A model generated the notes under the pieces. It did not search any database, was not told the origin of the DNA, and was given only the letters and a program-made list of their open reading frames with translations. A stretch of 64,000 bases of DNA from Triatoma infestans (taxonomy: Eukaryota; Arthropoda; Insecta; Hemiptera; Reduviidae): NCBI GenBank assembly GCA_011037195.1, contig JAAEAF010003361.1, positions 186,001-250,000 of the forward strand, read 5' to 3'. The translations under genes were made by a program, and so were the position numbers. Below are positions 1 through 10,724 of the stretch, one piece after another (the first letter of the stretch is position 1; every line of letters starts with the position of its first letter).

Positions 1-667
1 GGTGAAATAATAAGACAGGGGATACGTAATCCAAGTCGCCATCTAGTTTAGTTGTTCTGTGAGTCATTAGAAGCCAATTACAACCTGGCATTACTACAGA
101 ATTATTCCAACAAGCTGCACTGCCTTTCGGATCACTATAGGCCACGTCACTGGCCGTTGTGACTTGTCACATATATCGCTCTGCTAACATTCAACCTTGA
201 ACGAATAGCCCCTGCAGATTTTTTCAGGAAGAAGAGGAAAAACAGCACTGCGTCAGTACTTACATACTAATTGCACAGTACACACACAGCAATACTGTGA
301 GGAGTTGTGTATGTGTGTGTGTGTGTGAGTTTGCCTCTTCGGGGAGGAGAAACTGACGCCTACAAACAAGAATGTCGAGACTCTTAAATCAAATTAAACA
401 TACAGAAGTGAGAGGGTACCTAATCTTTGGGTGCCACAGTAAACTCATAGGAATCATGATGTCGTTAACATAGAATCTAATGTACTCTCATTATGCTTGA
501 AACTCCTTGATTTGAATGTAATGTCACATACATTAGTTTCTGTCTCGTTCACAGATCTTGGTTTGAGTTTTTTTTTGGTAGGTGGCAAGATTGTAGTTCA
601 AGAAATATATACTTTTATATATTCGGAATTTAAGAAAACAGAATGAAAATACACAGACATGAAAATA
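1..667. other. Non-coding stretch left of the mariner copy
   Basis: No open frame with conserved motifs is seen on either strand. The stretch holds a short TG microsatellite at about 308-328 and otherwise mixed AT-rich DNA. NME7 runs rightward and its first coding residues are missing from the window, so this is probably part of an NME7 intron; that is inference. Confidence 0.5.
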
Positions 668-1586
668 GAGGCATGTCCAGTAAGTAAGTGTACTGAATTT
701 TTGTAGGTTACAAAAATTTTATTTGAACAAAAAAATTACCTGGTTTCATTAGTACATATGTAAGCTATTTTTCGACATAGTCACCATTCCTCTCAATGCA
801 GGTGGTGAACCGGGTATTAATTTTTTGATGCCTTCCTCGAAGTAGTTACCCGCCAACCCCTTCGTCCACTTCTCCACCTCCTCGTCGGTTGAAAACTCTT
901 TTCTACCCATGTGCAGCTTCAGGGAGGTAAAGAGATAGTAATCTGAAGATGCTAGGTCAGGGGAATGCGCGGGATGGTTCAGGACATCCCATTTAAACGA
1001 GGCAAGCAGTTCTTCGTGGCGTTGGCCGTGTGTGGTCTGGCATTGTCGTGCAGCAGGCAGACTCCCTTTGTTCTGAATCGCCCTCCGCAATTTTTTTAGG
1101 GTCTCGCAGTATCTTGCAGAGTTGATGATCTCCCCTTGAGGCATATATTCAATTAAAATTATGCCTTGACAGTCCCAAAACACGGATGCCATGATTTTCT
1201 TGGCTGAAATTGTGGTTTTGAACTTTTTGGCGGAGGGTGAAGAGGTGTGACGCCACTGTTGAGACTGCCTTTTGGTTTCAGGTGTGTAGTGTGCAACCCA
1301 AGTTTCATCTCCAGTAATGATGGAGCGGAGAAATTCATCTCCATGGGGTTTGTAGTGTCTCAAAAACTCTTGCCCAGCCTCCACTCGATTCACACTTGGC
1401 GGGAGATTTGATTAACATTTTTCATGAAACGTATTGTCGCGTCGACAGTTCTCAACGTACTGACCTCGAACCGGTATCGTTGCGGAGGGGAGGAATCAGG
1501 CTACACGATAGTGTAGCCTACATGTCGAAAACAAAATCCCTTCAGCCGTGAGAGCCTCAGAATACCTACTTACTGGACATGCCTCG
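668..1586 (-). mobile_element. Mariner-family DNA transposon, internally deleted
   Basis: Both ends carry inverted repeats. The left end at 668-686 reads GAGGCATGTCCAGTAAGTA and the right end near 1567-1585 is its reverse complement. Each end is next to a TA dinucleotide (666-667 and 1587-1588), as expected for the mariner target duplication; the right copy keeps one extra base beside the TA. The length is about 0.92 kb, short for mariners (about 1.3 kb), and the missing part is the 5' third of the transposase gene. It is non-autonomous and old, judging from the frameshifts in its transposase. Confidence 0.85.
749..1393 (-). pseudogene. Broken mariner transposase (catalytic half)
   Basis: An open frame of 214 codons encodes only the catalytic half; the helix-turn-helix DNA-binding N-terminus is gone. 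GDETWV near residue 28, followed by a YTPETKRQS-like stretch and ASVFWD, marks the first catalytic Asp region. HSPDLASSDYYLF near residue 150 marks the third Asp region of the D,D34D triad. The segment that should carry the second catalytic motif (DNARPHTA) is present in the DNA around 1010-1065 but in another frame. Two compensating indels therefore leave the frame open while destroying the active site. The C-terminus is also shifted. Inactive; the family assignment is firm. Confidence 0.85.
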
Positions 1587-2148
1587 TATTTTTTCAAACA
1601 TACGAGTATGAATACTAGATTCGAATTCTCTGTCTCCTTGAAAAGGCTTACAAAATTACGATTACTAACAGACTAACCAAGGTGCTGCCATTCAGGAAGT
1701 CTTTTTGTCCTAAACACCAAGTATTATTTCTACCATCTATATTTATATAGCATTTAACGCATATTGGCCAGCTATGTAGCGTAACATCTGCTGTGGCTCT
1801 CTTATAAAATACAAATCGACTATTACGTGTTGTTTTTTAAATATACTCAGGTTTCTCTTCAGAACGCATAACGCATTTTAAGTATGGATATTTGAGTAGG
1901 AGCCAGAGTTTGCTTGTGGTACGCTAAACTCAAATCGTACACATCAACTAGCTATGTGTATTTGTAAATGTTGCGGGTGTCAGTGAAGTATTCTTCGTAT
2001 AGTTAGGCTGGGATACCCGTAGGACACTAGGGTATCCTCTTCTCCTTAGGAAGAACTAATTTTTTTTGGCAGTAATAATTAAATGTTTGAAGAAAATATC
2101 TCAGGATTGTAATAATGACTATTTTTTTAATGATACTTTTTTCTTTAG
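1587..2148. other. NME7 intron, nothing recognised
   Basis: AT-rich DNA ending in a pyrimidine-rich acceptor (ttctttag at 2141-2148) for the first NME7 exon in the window. I searched it for the missing NME7 N-terminal exon and found no match on the plus strand. Confidence 0.5.
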
Positions 2149-5100
2149 TACGATGTTAAAAGAAACCGCATATTTCTTAGAAGAACTCGAGTGGAAAATT
2201 TAAATTTTGGAGATATTTATGTAGGAAATTATATTACAATTTTTTCAAGACAAGTAAAGCTTGTGGATTATGCAAATGTTATGACTAAACGACTTCTGGG
2301 AATGAAAATGATGAAGTAATTAATTTCTATTTTATAATTTTATTATTATTAAGAAAGTTTGACTTTAGAAAGTAGACTAGAAAAAGTAGATAATTATCTA
2401 AAAAATAGATAATTTGCTTGCTGCCCTAATATTTTTGTATAACGTGGTCCCTTCAAATAGGGAAATGGTAAAAATTTAAGAAATTTCGGACTTACCAGTG
2501 ACCTTATTATTCTCAACTTTAGGTAGAACTTCAAAACTATAATGTTTAGTTCGCAAGAAAAGATTATTTTTTATTATTTTTTTAATTTTTTTTTTTTTAA
2601 TGAATGCATTAATAAGATTAAAGAAAAAAAAGGTATGAGTGTTTCGATGTGACTTTTAATTTAATACATAATATGATAGCTCTCTTCCCAGAAGCTATCC
2701 TTAGCTAACCTGGTTGCCTATACTAGATTGTTAGGGATTGATACAATAAGCCTAATTAAACTGGCGTGCAACCCTCCTGATCTATTCTAACTGACCCTGA
2801 CCAATCTAATCTAATCTATTCCGCAGAATTGTTCAAGGCCCTAAAAAAGAGATGCAGCGTCTCTCCTTGCCAGGGTATCGGCCCTTCTCATTTCCTTCTA
2901 CGCCAATAGCCCTGGCACCAAAATAGGGTCACTCTATTGTTCTTCCCCAGTTCATAGAGTTTGCCGGGACATTCCATACCATTTTTGAACTGATGACATA
3001 TGAGCTCAGTGCTTTAATGGCGGTCTAGCTATCAGATAGGATTATAATCTCCTAAATCCGTTATTTCCTGTAGAAGTTGAACTGAACACATCTTCCATTT
3101 GCGAAGTTTCTGCTTGAAAGTTGCTGGAAAATTTGCCCATAGGCTCCAGAGTATCTGGTCCTCAGCCCAAACACTCCGGCACCAGCCCCTCAAATCAGAT
3201 GATACCAAATGAATTTTAGCAAATCGGTTATCCTATGATAGCCGTTCGGTTTTCTTTGTTTAACTTGTAGATTAACGGTGCATGTTGCTTTAGCAATGAT
3301 CAATACAGCAATTTTTTATTGTGATAGTAAAGTTCAGTATAATAAAATATGTTTTATTTGGATGAATATTTTGAAATGCCTCTGTTATCAATTTTATTAA
3401 AACTAAGTATATTTATTTTCAGAACTTTTGCTCTCATAACACCAGATGGGATTGAAAACAAGTCAAAAATATTGCAGATATTATTATCAAATGGATTTAC
3501 CATAATAAACTTACGTATGCTTAAATTTACCGATAGTATAGCAGAAAAGTTGTTGGAATATGAAAAAAGTAGTCCAACGTATTTGTAAGTTTTTAACGCA
3601 TTCATTTAAAAAAAAAAGTTTTGCCTTCACCTACTATAATCTTTTCTAGAGGTTAAAGGTAAAATTTAGGCTATATTATAAGATTATCATCAAATATCTT
3701 GTAACTAGGTGATAGGTTCAGTTAAAAATCATAAAAATCTGAACATCCATTTGTTGCAGTTCTAAATGTCTTTTCTTCGAACTCATCCTCACGCCTGGTC
3801 TAGTGGCTAGCGCACTCGCCTTTCGTGCGAGAATTCAGGGTTCGATTCCCGTGAGGGCAAAGTCAGTGTTGACCCAGCATCGTGTTAAAAAGTGGGAAGC
3901 TACAGTTAGTAGCGCCCTAGGTAGCGAAGGCCGGAATAAACGGCGTGGGAACTGCGGCGTGCTTACCAACGTCCCCTATTCAAATCGCCGTCTGGCGAAA
4001 CCTTACAGCAAATTAATATCACAATCCTTCATGGGTGATTGCGCCATAGGTTTTTTTTTTTCTTCCAACTCGTCTCAAATCATAAAAATGTGGAGGGAAA
4101 TATCCATGATTTCCTCTTGCTGCAATTTTCGCAGCTCTAATCTAAATGAATTTTCATCAAACTTCAGTATTTTTACCAAATATTTAGTTAACATCAAAAT
4201 ATTTTATGGGGAGAACCTAACTCTATGGATGGCACCTCATTAGAGGGTTGCATAACATCCCAACACTTTAGTCAATTTTTCAGAAGTTTTGACCAAAGTG
4301 ATAGACATAATGAGTTATTACATTAAGTTTAAAGAAAACTGCTAGTGTTATCGAAAAATGATGGAAATCTAAGGAATCGTTCAGGAAATTCACGCTTCCG
4401 GTCAACCGGAATTTTAGCAATATTCGTATCAACTTTATAAATGGTAAAATCATATATTATATGAAATCTTATAGCAAGTTAATATCACAACTTCCCCACA
4501 GAGCACCATAAAAATACTTGAATAAAAAAATAAGAAAACTGTTTTTATATAATATGCATACAAAATTAAAAGAAAATGATTGAAGCCGTTTTCTAGAAAA
4601 TTGCTAAAACAAAACAAAATCCATTAAATAAAGGGTACTTTCCGGTTAAGGGATTTTGACAGATAACTTTATATCGGATTTTTTGTTTTTGAACTATACA
4701 CATACACAGAATATATATATATGCACAGAAAGAGAGAGATCAATTTATAAAATCCACTTTTTTGGTCTCAAGACTTAGAGCAAACAAACAAACAAAACAT
4801 ATATTTCCGGTATAAATTCAGATTCAAAATTGTTACATGATCCTAGTACTTCCTCTTGCAGGATTAACGGAAAGTAAAAATTCTTACTTAATGGACTACT
4901 CATGGTAGAAAAATATTAATATTTTATTAACAAACAAAACTATTGTAAAATGAGATAATCTATAAAAAATACTGGCTGGAAATCTAAGAGGAAAAATAAT
5001 AATGGGGTAGGGCTGCTATGTCCACCCAGCAAGTTAACAGAACAAAATTAATTAATGAAAGTATGGCTTAGTACGTGAAGGCATGACCTGGCAGCGTACG

Positions 5101-8100
5101 TACTACAAAGGATTACATGCACTTATAAAAGGAGCTTGCAATAGTAGATTGGATTAAACTGATTGAGTATAACAGATTGAGATGGGCCGGCTGTATAGCG
5201 AGAATGGATGGTGACGAGTTTTCTTCTAAATTTCTGCTATAACAGATTGAGATGGGCCGGCTGTATAGCGAGAATGGATGGTGACGAGTTTCCTTCTAAA
5301 TTTCTGCTATAACAGATTGAGATGGGCCGGCTGTATAGCGAGAATGGATAGTGACGAGTTTCCTTCTAAATTTCTGCCTAGATATTGGTCAGGAAACATA
5401 GGGTTGCAAGGCCAAGGTTAGGATGGAAGGACGGCGAAGCTCAAGTCGCGAAGAATATCCTCCGAATCCGCGAACTCCTAGATATAAGGACGCCTGGGAA
5501 ATCAGATTGAGGAGGTCACTTGGTGGTTGCGCCAGGAAAGAAGAAGAAGAATTAATGAAAAAAAGTTCATAAAGTCAGTTTGCACAAATAACTATTTCTA
5601 AGAGCTTCCTAGACATTTCATTCTTCTTCCTGGTCTTGTTTCAGAGGTTGTCTTAACGGCCTCCAAATATCTTTCCAAACAATGCAAGGAATAGAAACAA
5701 TTCTTGATCTTCTCTGGAGAACAATGCAGGATGAGTTCATTCGATTCAAAATTCATATCACTCTGCGCTTCCAATAAACAATAATGTTTTTGTATCGGTT
5801 GCAAGATAAACTCTCTGGAGAAGTCTATAGTTGCATCAAGTCTGACTTCCCTGACCTTCCCGATAATATTTCGTATACTCTGCCAAAAGACCACTCAAAA
5901 GTAGCTCTGGTCACTTCCAATCACGATTGAATTTTTATTTGCCCTTTTTTCTCTTGCTTATTGTGTAAGGTGCCTAGGATATTCATTTCGAAAGCATATT
6001 CTCAATTTTTCTTTAGTCTATCTACATTTCAATTATTTTATTTAGATCTATTGCTTCCCATATCACATTCCGGAATTTCTGCTTCCATTAAGTCTTGAAT
6101 AAACAAGTCTGAAGAAATAAGTTAGTTTTTGAGGCATTATTGGATAAAGGACGAGGATTCGAAACATATTTATAATCAGAGAGTATTGCCTCCAAATAAG
6201 TGTAATTTCGGCGTTATTCTGCCTAATGAATGATTATGGGTTATCATAATTCTCTCCCACCGAATATAACTAACTTCTTAAGTGATGCGCGCACAGTGGG
6301 CTCTCTAATATTTCTTTGAAGAGCTTTAAATTATCTATTATAAAATATTATTTCACTTAAATCAAACTATTGAGCCGTTTAGATAATGAATAATAGCTAA
6401 ATTCTGTTGTTAAATTATTTAATTGAATATTTCAATATCGTATTTTACCAGAGAGCTGAAAACTCATCTACAATCATCTGGTGCTTCCATTGCAATGGAA
6501 TTGGTTGGTGAGAATGCAGTTGACAGACTAAAGAAAATAGCTGGACCTAAAGATCCTAATGTTGCACGAAAAGAAGACCCCAGTTCAATTATTGCATTAT
6601 TGGGATTTGACGAAGTGCATAATTCATTTTATTATTCTCCATCAGTGTCAGTTGCAGCAAAGGTTATATTTAAATATTTACATCATGTTTTCTGATTCAT
6701 ATTCTTTTTTTTTTTAATTTTTATTTTCTCATTTAATTTAAATATTAAAATATTTTATTTCATAGCAAACCCAATTAATATTTGAAAATGAAGAAACTTT
6801 AAAAAATCCTGAAATTCAAACCGTACTTTTACAAGATTCGACGTGTTGTGTGGTGAAACCTCATGCAGTCAAAGAAGGTAAATGTGTATACATACTTGAT
6901 GTTAGCGAAATATATGATTCGATTTAATAATAATTATTCTTTTTTTTTTTGTTTACAGGCAAACTTGGTGATATTTTGAGTGAAATAGAAAAAAAAGGCT
7001 TCAAAATTACTGCAATGCAAATGTTTCATATGAATGCTGCTAATACGGAGGAATTTTATGAAATTTATAAAGGAGTACTTACGGAATACACTGTAAGAAA
7101 TATGCTCTAAGCTAAGCTATTCAGTGATTGATTGATGGATTTCGTTATATGCGGATAATGCTCAATAGTCTATACTTTATACTCTAGTAAAAATAAAGAA
7201 AAACGCTTGACATCTGGTATTTTATCCGTCATAGCATGCATATTCATTTTGTTCCGACTGGTTTCGGATTTTCATCCATCGTCAGAGGAATTTCACCAAG
7301 TTCGTCTAGAAAGTTCACTTCAACTTGATGTTTCTGTTACACTCACACTTGTTGGTTTTTAATCAATTGGTTTGGTTTCCAACCTAATAAGTGTGATTGT
7401 AACAGAAACATTACGTTGTAAACTCTCTACACTAACTTGGTGAATTTGCTCTGAGATGGATGAAAATCCGAAACGGTCAGGAACAAAATGAATATGCATG
7501 CAACGATGGATAAAATACCAGATGTTATCAAAGCATTGCGGACCCATCCACATATTCAAAAAAGCTTGAGTTTCCGGGTTGAGACCACATTAGTGATTTG
7601 CTAGAAAACCGCGGAAACCTGAAAGAAGAATAAAGAAGATATTATAATAAGTTCAATAGTGAGCACATATTCAAACGCTTCATTAGAAGCGAAGGAAGAG
7701 TATTTCCTTGCATTTCTTAAGAATAAAAACTAGTAAATTGCTGATCGATCTGAGTCATATTAAAATATTTAATAGTAATCTCCCGAGAGTTAGAATTTAA
7801 ATAAAGCAAAGTATTCTAAAACTAATTTTATTTTAAAGTGCCTTGTAGATGTATGAATGCAAAAAAGATAACTGGATAAATAACTTCGAGGTGACTAAAA
7901 GATTTGGTTAGAGAGGTGATCTAAGTAATTTGATTTATTTATTTATGTTTCCCACGAAATAGCATTATGCATTTATTCAACAGTAATTAAGCTTGTTTTA
8001 TTTTTTGATCATCGACCATTTTGGGGGGACTTGCAAAGGGCAAAACAACGTGTAAACTGTTTTTCTCTACGCAAGTTTGTGATGAAGTCTTAGAAATTGT

Positions 8101-10724
8101 GGCGAGTCTGCTATGAATGAACTTAGACACTTCCCTAAGGTATCTGTTTCTATTCAGAGAAGTTGATCCTTTGTCTTGGAGAAAGATCAAATAATAAGGA
8201 AGATGCTTTCTAAATTTGGCTAGCAGCTCTTCATGCCACACCTACTCACTTGCCTAGTCAACGACCAACAATGTAACTGTGCAAAATTTTTTGCTAAGTA
8301 ATTTTAATATTATTTCTTCAAATTTGAATCAGATTTTTGCTCACAGTTTTTTCGCCTTAATAAAGGACATACAAAGGGGTTGCATGTTCTGATGAAAGTA
8401 AGGGCTTGTCAAGGTAGCATATCTACCAAAAGTGTCTCCAGGCACTTGTCAGAGGAGCCAGCATCAAAGTTTATCATAACAAAGACGAGAAGGGCCTTTT
8501 TAGTGAAACTGATCTTTAGGATAGGAAGCACGCTGAACAAATGTATTAGATACTGTTACAAGAAATAACTCGCATTCACAAACCTAGCTTCACTAATAAA
8601 CCATAAAAACACCATCCTTTGCTCTTTTTTTAAGGATATGGTTCAAGAGTTGACATCAGGTACATGCGTAGCCTTAGAAATTATAGGACCATATGGAAAG
8701 GATACACCTTTACATTTTAGAGCTTTTGTTGGACCATCAGATCCAGTTAGTAGCTCTGATAATTTATTTATTTACATTATTTTCAATGATCCATAAGAGA
8801 ACTTAATAATGTTTAACTGAAGTAATTAATTTCCTTATTAAAAATAAATTAATTTTAATTTAACTTTTTCTTTATAGGATATCGCGCGAAAACTAAGGCC
8901 AGATACACTCAGAGCTCATTTTGGAAAAGATAAAGTACACAATGCAGTCCATGCATCCGATCTTCCTACTGATGGAGTTCTTGAAGTACGTATATATATA
9001 TATATATATATAAATTTTTAAATGATTGTAACATGTTATTGATATCAAATTATTTCGGTTATTATATCACTATTCTAAATTCACGTTTTATTTATTCAAT
9101 TATTATTACTGCATTTCAAATTGAAATGTAGCGACCACATAAGCAGAAAGATGGTCAAATTTGAGATATAGAATTGTTTTTCATTTTAAATGACTTTATG
9201 GAATGACTAAGTTATATTGTTCTTAGTATCACACAGGGGATTCTACGCAAAAGTTGTGGTTACAAATCAGTCAAATAGATTATTTACTTCGCTACTGATA
9301 ATCAGCTACTTCTCTTACAACGGTTACATATGGTTTTTATAATTAGGCATTCTTAAAATTCACGTCTATTCACTTTTATTTGAAAAACTTCCCCTAGAAA
9401 ACTGAATTTGTTACTTTTGCTTCTTGTTGAGGAACAAATGCATCATGTTAGATTTTCATCGGAAATTAATTTTGGCTATATAAACTTCTTAAGGGTGAAC
9501 TATATGAGTACACTCTAGCGTCCGCTGCTAGTACTTTTACTGAGATAAACTCTGTGATATTGATATTATTATGATAAGATGCGTAATACACATAAAGTCC
9601 GTCCAAAAGTTGAGTTTAGTCAAGTTTCAACAGCTCCATGTAGTTTCTTCTTGTATGAAATTGGGAAAATAAACTAGCCTCTACAATATCAGCGAGCACC
9701 AACATTGGGCCTAAAATGATTTAATTCTTGTTGTTACTGGACGATTTCGAATTTTCAACCATCATGAGGAAACAATATTGCTTCATATATTGCCTAGCAA
9801 TAATGGAAATTCGACTTAAATCTGAGAAGTATACACAGTAATCGCATTTGTAGAGTGAAAGACATCAGTGTGTATAAAACAATAGCACTTTATTACTTAT
9901 CGAAATGTTTCATTAATTTGTATTGCTAGTCAAATCTGGATTTCTAGCCATCTAATTTCACTTACACTTATGCAAATTGCAGTATCTTCAAATCAAAATT
10001 TTGAAATCACTTTCCAGTTGTTTCTTTTTATCTCATCTTTTTTTCCATAAACTTTCAAATGAAAGTTTGCAATAATAATATAATTCTAAGCGATCAGATT
10101 TATTCTCTTACCAGTCAAATTAAACATAGTTGCTGGATTCCGCATTCTGGACAATATCTAACATTGAGACCGTCTTGGAAGCCAGTTTCTTTTCTTTTTA
10201 CTGATCAGTTTCGGATATTCATCCATTCATCTATTTACTTTAGTGCAGTATATTGACTGTTGAGATATATTGGTTGTTCACTGTTTCCCTCTCTATCTGG
10301 TCAAATTATAACTACAGACGGGCATCCAGACCTCGTCACAAAGAAAAAAAAATATGTCTATTATTGACACAACCTCGGATATTGTCCAGTACTGCAACCC
10401 AACATTGAGTAGCCTTATCGACCGCGAATGACTTAGTCCACAAGACCAATAATCTGGATTATGTAAAGAGAAATTAAATTTAATGGAATAAGTTTTAGAA
10501 AAATTATCTATAGAAATGAATGATGAAGGAGTTTTCATCCAGGAGTTAGTTATATGGGAAAATTTGGAATTAGAAAACTGATAAAGTAAAATAATGTTTT
10601 GCACAATTTAACCAAATGTATTTTTTTTTATTGTTATTATTAGATCACATTTTTCTTATATATTTAAAAAAAAAATCATTTCTTTTTTTTTTAGGTTGAA
10701 TATTTCTTCAAAGTAATAGTTTGA
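2149..10724 (+). CDS. NME7: NME7, nucleoside diphosphate kinase-like protein 7 (3' eight exons)
   Basis: Exons: 2149-2315, 3423-3584, 6452-6662, 6766-6877, 6959-7092, 8635-8745, 8878-8985 and 10695-10724 (stop TGA 10722). Each is bounded by AG acceptors and GT donors and the phases agree throughout, giving 344 residues; human NME7 has 376, so about 35 N-terminal residues lie left of the window. Exon 1 encodes the DM10 domain (FSRQVKLVDYAN). NDP-kinase domain A follows (TFALITPDG, then AGPKDPNVAR) and then domain B (CCVVKPHAVKEG, GKLGDIL, HNAVHASDL). In domain A the position of the catalytic His is occupied by Tyr (HNSFYYSPS); domain B keeps His. The family binds the gamma-tubulin ring complex and axonemal microtubules. 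The last exon adds only nine residues after a 1.7-kb intron. Confidence 0.93.
2316..3422. other. NME7 intron with LINE remnant
   Basis: The donor is gtaatt at 2316 and the acceptor ttttcag ends at 3422. The middle holds the degraded RNase H segment listed separately; the rest is poly-A and poly-T tracts with nothing recognised. Confidence 0.6.
2860..3230 (-). mobile_element. Degraded RNase H segment of a non-LTR retrotransposon
   Basis: Read on the minus strand, about 3000-3050 gives a peptide like LSDS-stop-TAIKALS, the DSQ-AI-AL motif of LINE RNase H domains with the Gln turned into a stop. About 2870-2950 gives an AIGVEGNEK-like peptide, the GHxGxxGNExAD motif. A matching stretch in the same orientation is seen at 16850-17450. 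Many stops and indels; no intact frame. Confidence 0.6.
3788..4067 (+). mobile_element. tRNA-derived SINE, family 1, copy 1
   Basis: The head (3788-3860) resembles a tRNA, closest by eye to tRNA-Glu: an A-box-like TGGTCTAGTGGCTAG, an anticodon arm around CTTTCG and a B-box GGGTTCGATTCCCG. It is followed by a unique body (GACCCAGCATCG, GGGAACTGCGGCGTGCTTA) and ends near a poly-T run after GGGTGATTGCGCCATAGG. A diverged copy with the same body and end lies on the minus strand at 34813-35036, which supports a SINE rather than a tRNA gene. An open frame of 146 codons runs through the body but is not protein-like. Confidence 0.8.
5080..5560 (+). mobile_element. 3' tail of a LINE ORF2 (RLRWAG motif)
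   Basis: Plus-strand translation around 5163-5220 gives EYNRLRWAGCIARMDGDE, the conserved tail of many arthropod endonuclease-reverse transcriptase elements. About 5410-5500 gives GRPRLGWKDGEAQVA-like residues, the next block of the same tail, ending in AAG repeats. No RT domain is attached, so this is a fragment. Confidence 0.65.
5169..5378 (+). repeat. Three tandem copies of a 70-bp unit
   Basis: The phrase AACAGATTGAGATGGGCCGG begins at 5171, 5241 and 5311, so the period is exactly 70 bp. The copies differ by only a few substitutions (ttct/tcct, gatgg/gatag). The unit encodes the RLRWAG tail of a LINE ORF2, so a coding fragment has been amplified locally. Confidence 0.9.
5598..5894 (-). 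other. Unassigned open frame, 98 codons
   Basis: A minus-strand frame in an NME7 intron with fairly balanced composition (three Trp/Cys-rich blocks; LHCSPEKIKNCFYSLHCLER near the centre). No family recognised and no flanking splice sites stand out. It could be a fragment of a degraded element or chance. Confidence 0.2.
7255..7285 (-). ncRNA. Hammerhead ribozyme-like core
   Basis: The minus strand reads CUGACGA, then U, then the hairpin GGAU-GAAA-AUCC, then GAAAC and CAGUC. CUGANGA and GAAAC flanking a hairpin are the invariant core of hammerhead ribozymes. The stem differs from the copy at 54762 (GGGC/GCCC) yet still pairs, which is covariation. No long stem III is seen, as in the small variants known from Penelope-like elements. 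Activity is unknown. Confidence 0.6.
7451..7479 (+). ncRNA. Degenerate hammerhead-like core, right arm
   Basis: The plus strand reads CUGAGAU, then GGAU-GAAA-AUCC, then GAAACGGUC. The hairpin and GAAAC are intact, but one base of the CUGANGA box is lost, so this copy should be inactive. It mirrors the core at 7255-7285 across the palindrome. Confidence 0.5.
9735..9772 (-). ncRNA. Weak hammerhead-like core
   Basis: The minus strand reads CAUGAUG, then GGUUGAAAAUUC, then GAAAUCG. The order matches the other cores in the window, but both conserved boxes carry changes. It is listed as a relic of the same repeat family. Confidence 0.3.
10200..10232 (-). ncRNA. Weak hammerhead-like core
   Basis: The minus strand has AGAUGAAU, hairpin GGAU-GAAU-AUCC, then GAAAC. 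The hairpin and GAAAC are intact, but the CUGANGA box is eroded. Relic of the same family. Confidence 0.35.

Larger units (their letters stand above)
3585..6451. other. NME7 intron with SINE and tandem repeat
   Basis: The donor gtaagt is at 3585 and the acceptor ends ccag at 6451. It contains SINE family 1 (3788-4067), a LINE tail with 70-bp tandem repeats (5080-5560) and one unassigned minus-strand frame (5598-5894). The rest, including 4070-5080, is AT-rich DNA with no signal I can name. Confidence 0.6.
7204..7530. mobile_element. Palindromic (foldback) element with hammerhead-like cores
   Basis: Two inverted arms of about 160 bp meet near 7366. The left arm runs from CATCTGGTATTTTATCC through CATGCATATTCATTTTG to ATTTCACCAAGTT; the right arm is its reverse complement with roughly 10-15 percent differences by eye. 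Each arm carries a hammerhead-like core. There is no transposase. The layout suggests a piece of a Penelope-like element terminal repeat or a derived non-autonomous element (inference). Confidence 0.75.
7093..8634. other. NME7 intron with foldback element
   Basis: The donor gtaaga is at 7093 and the acceptor ends taag at 8634. It contains the palindrome at 7204-7530. The remainder (7531-8634) has weak short frames on both strands (7987-8241 minus, 8380-8568 plus) with no recognisable motif. Confidence 0.55.
8986..10694. other. Last NME7 intron
   Basis: The donor gtacgt is at 8986, followed at once by a TA microsatellite (about 8990-9012); the acceptor ends ttag at 10694. Two weak hammerhead-like cores (about 9739-9772 and 10200-10232, minus strand) lie in otherwise anonymous AT-rich DNA. 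Confidence 0.55.

Noticed and set aside
3349..3605. Minus-strand frame of 83 codons
   Set aside because: Antisense shadow of NME7 exon 2 (3423-3584).
3788..3860. Possible tRNA-Glu gene
   Set aside because: The A-box and B-box are good, but the acceptor arms pair poorly, and the sequence continues into a body repeated at 34813-35036; it is a SINE head.
3803..4243. Open frame of 146 codons, plus strand
   Set aside because: It runs through the SINE body and its poly-T tail; no conserved motif.
5169..5378. CRISPR-like repeat array
   Set aside because: Direct tandem copies with no spacers, in a eukaryotic intron, encoding a LINE tail.
7359..7559. Open frame of 66 codons, minus strand
   Set aside because: It lies in the right arm of the 7204-7530 palindrome; the inverted arm gives the same peptide fragments, so it is repeat DNA.
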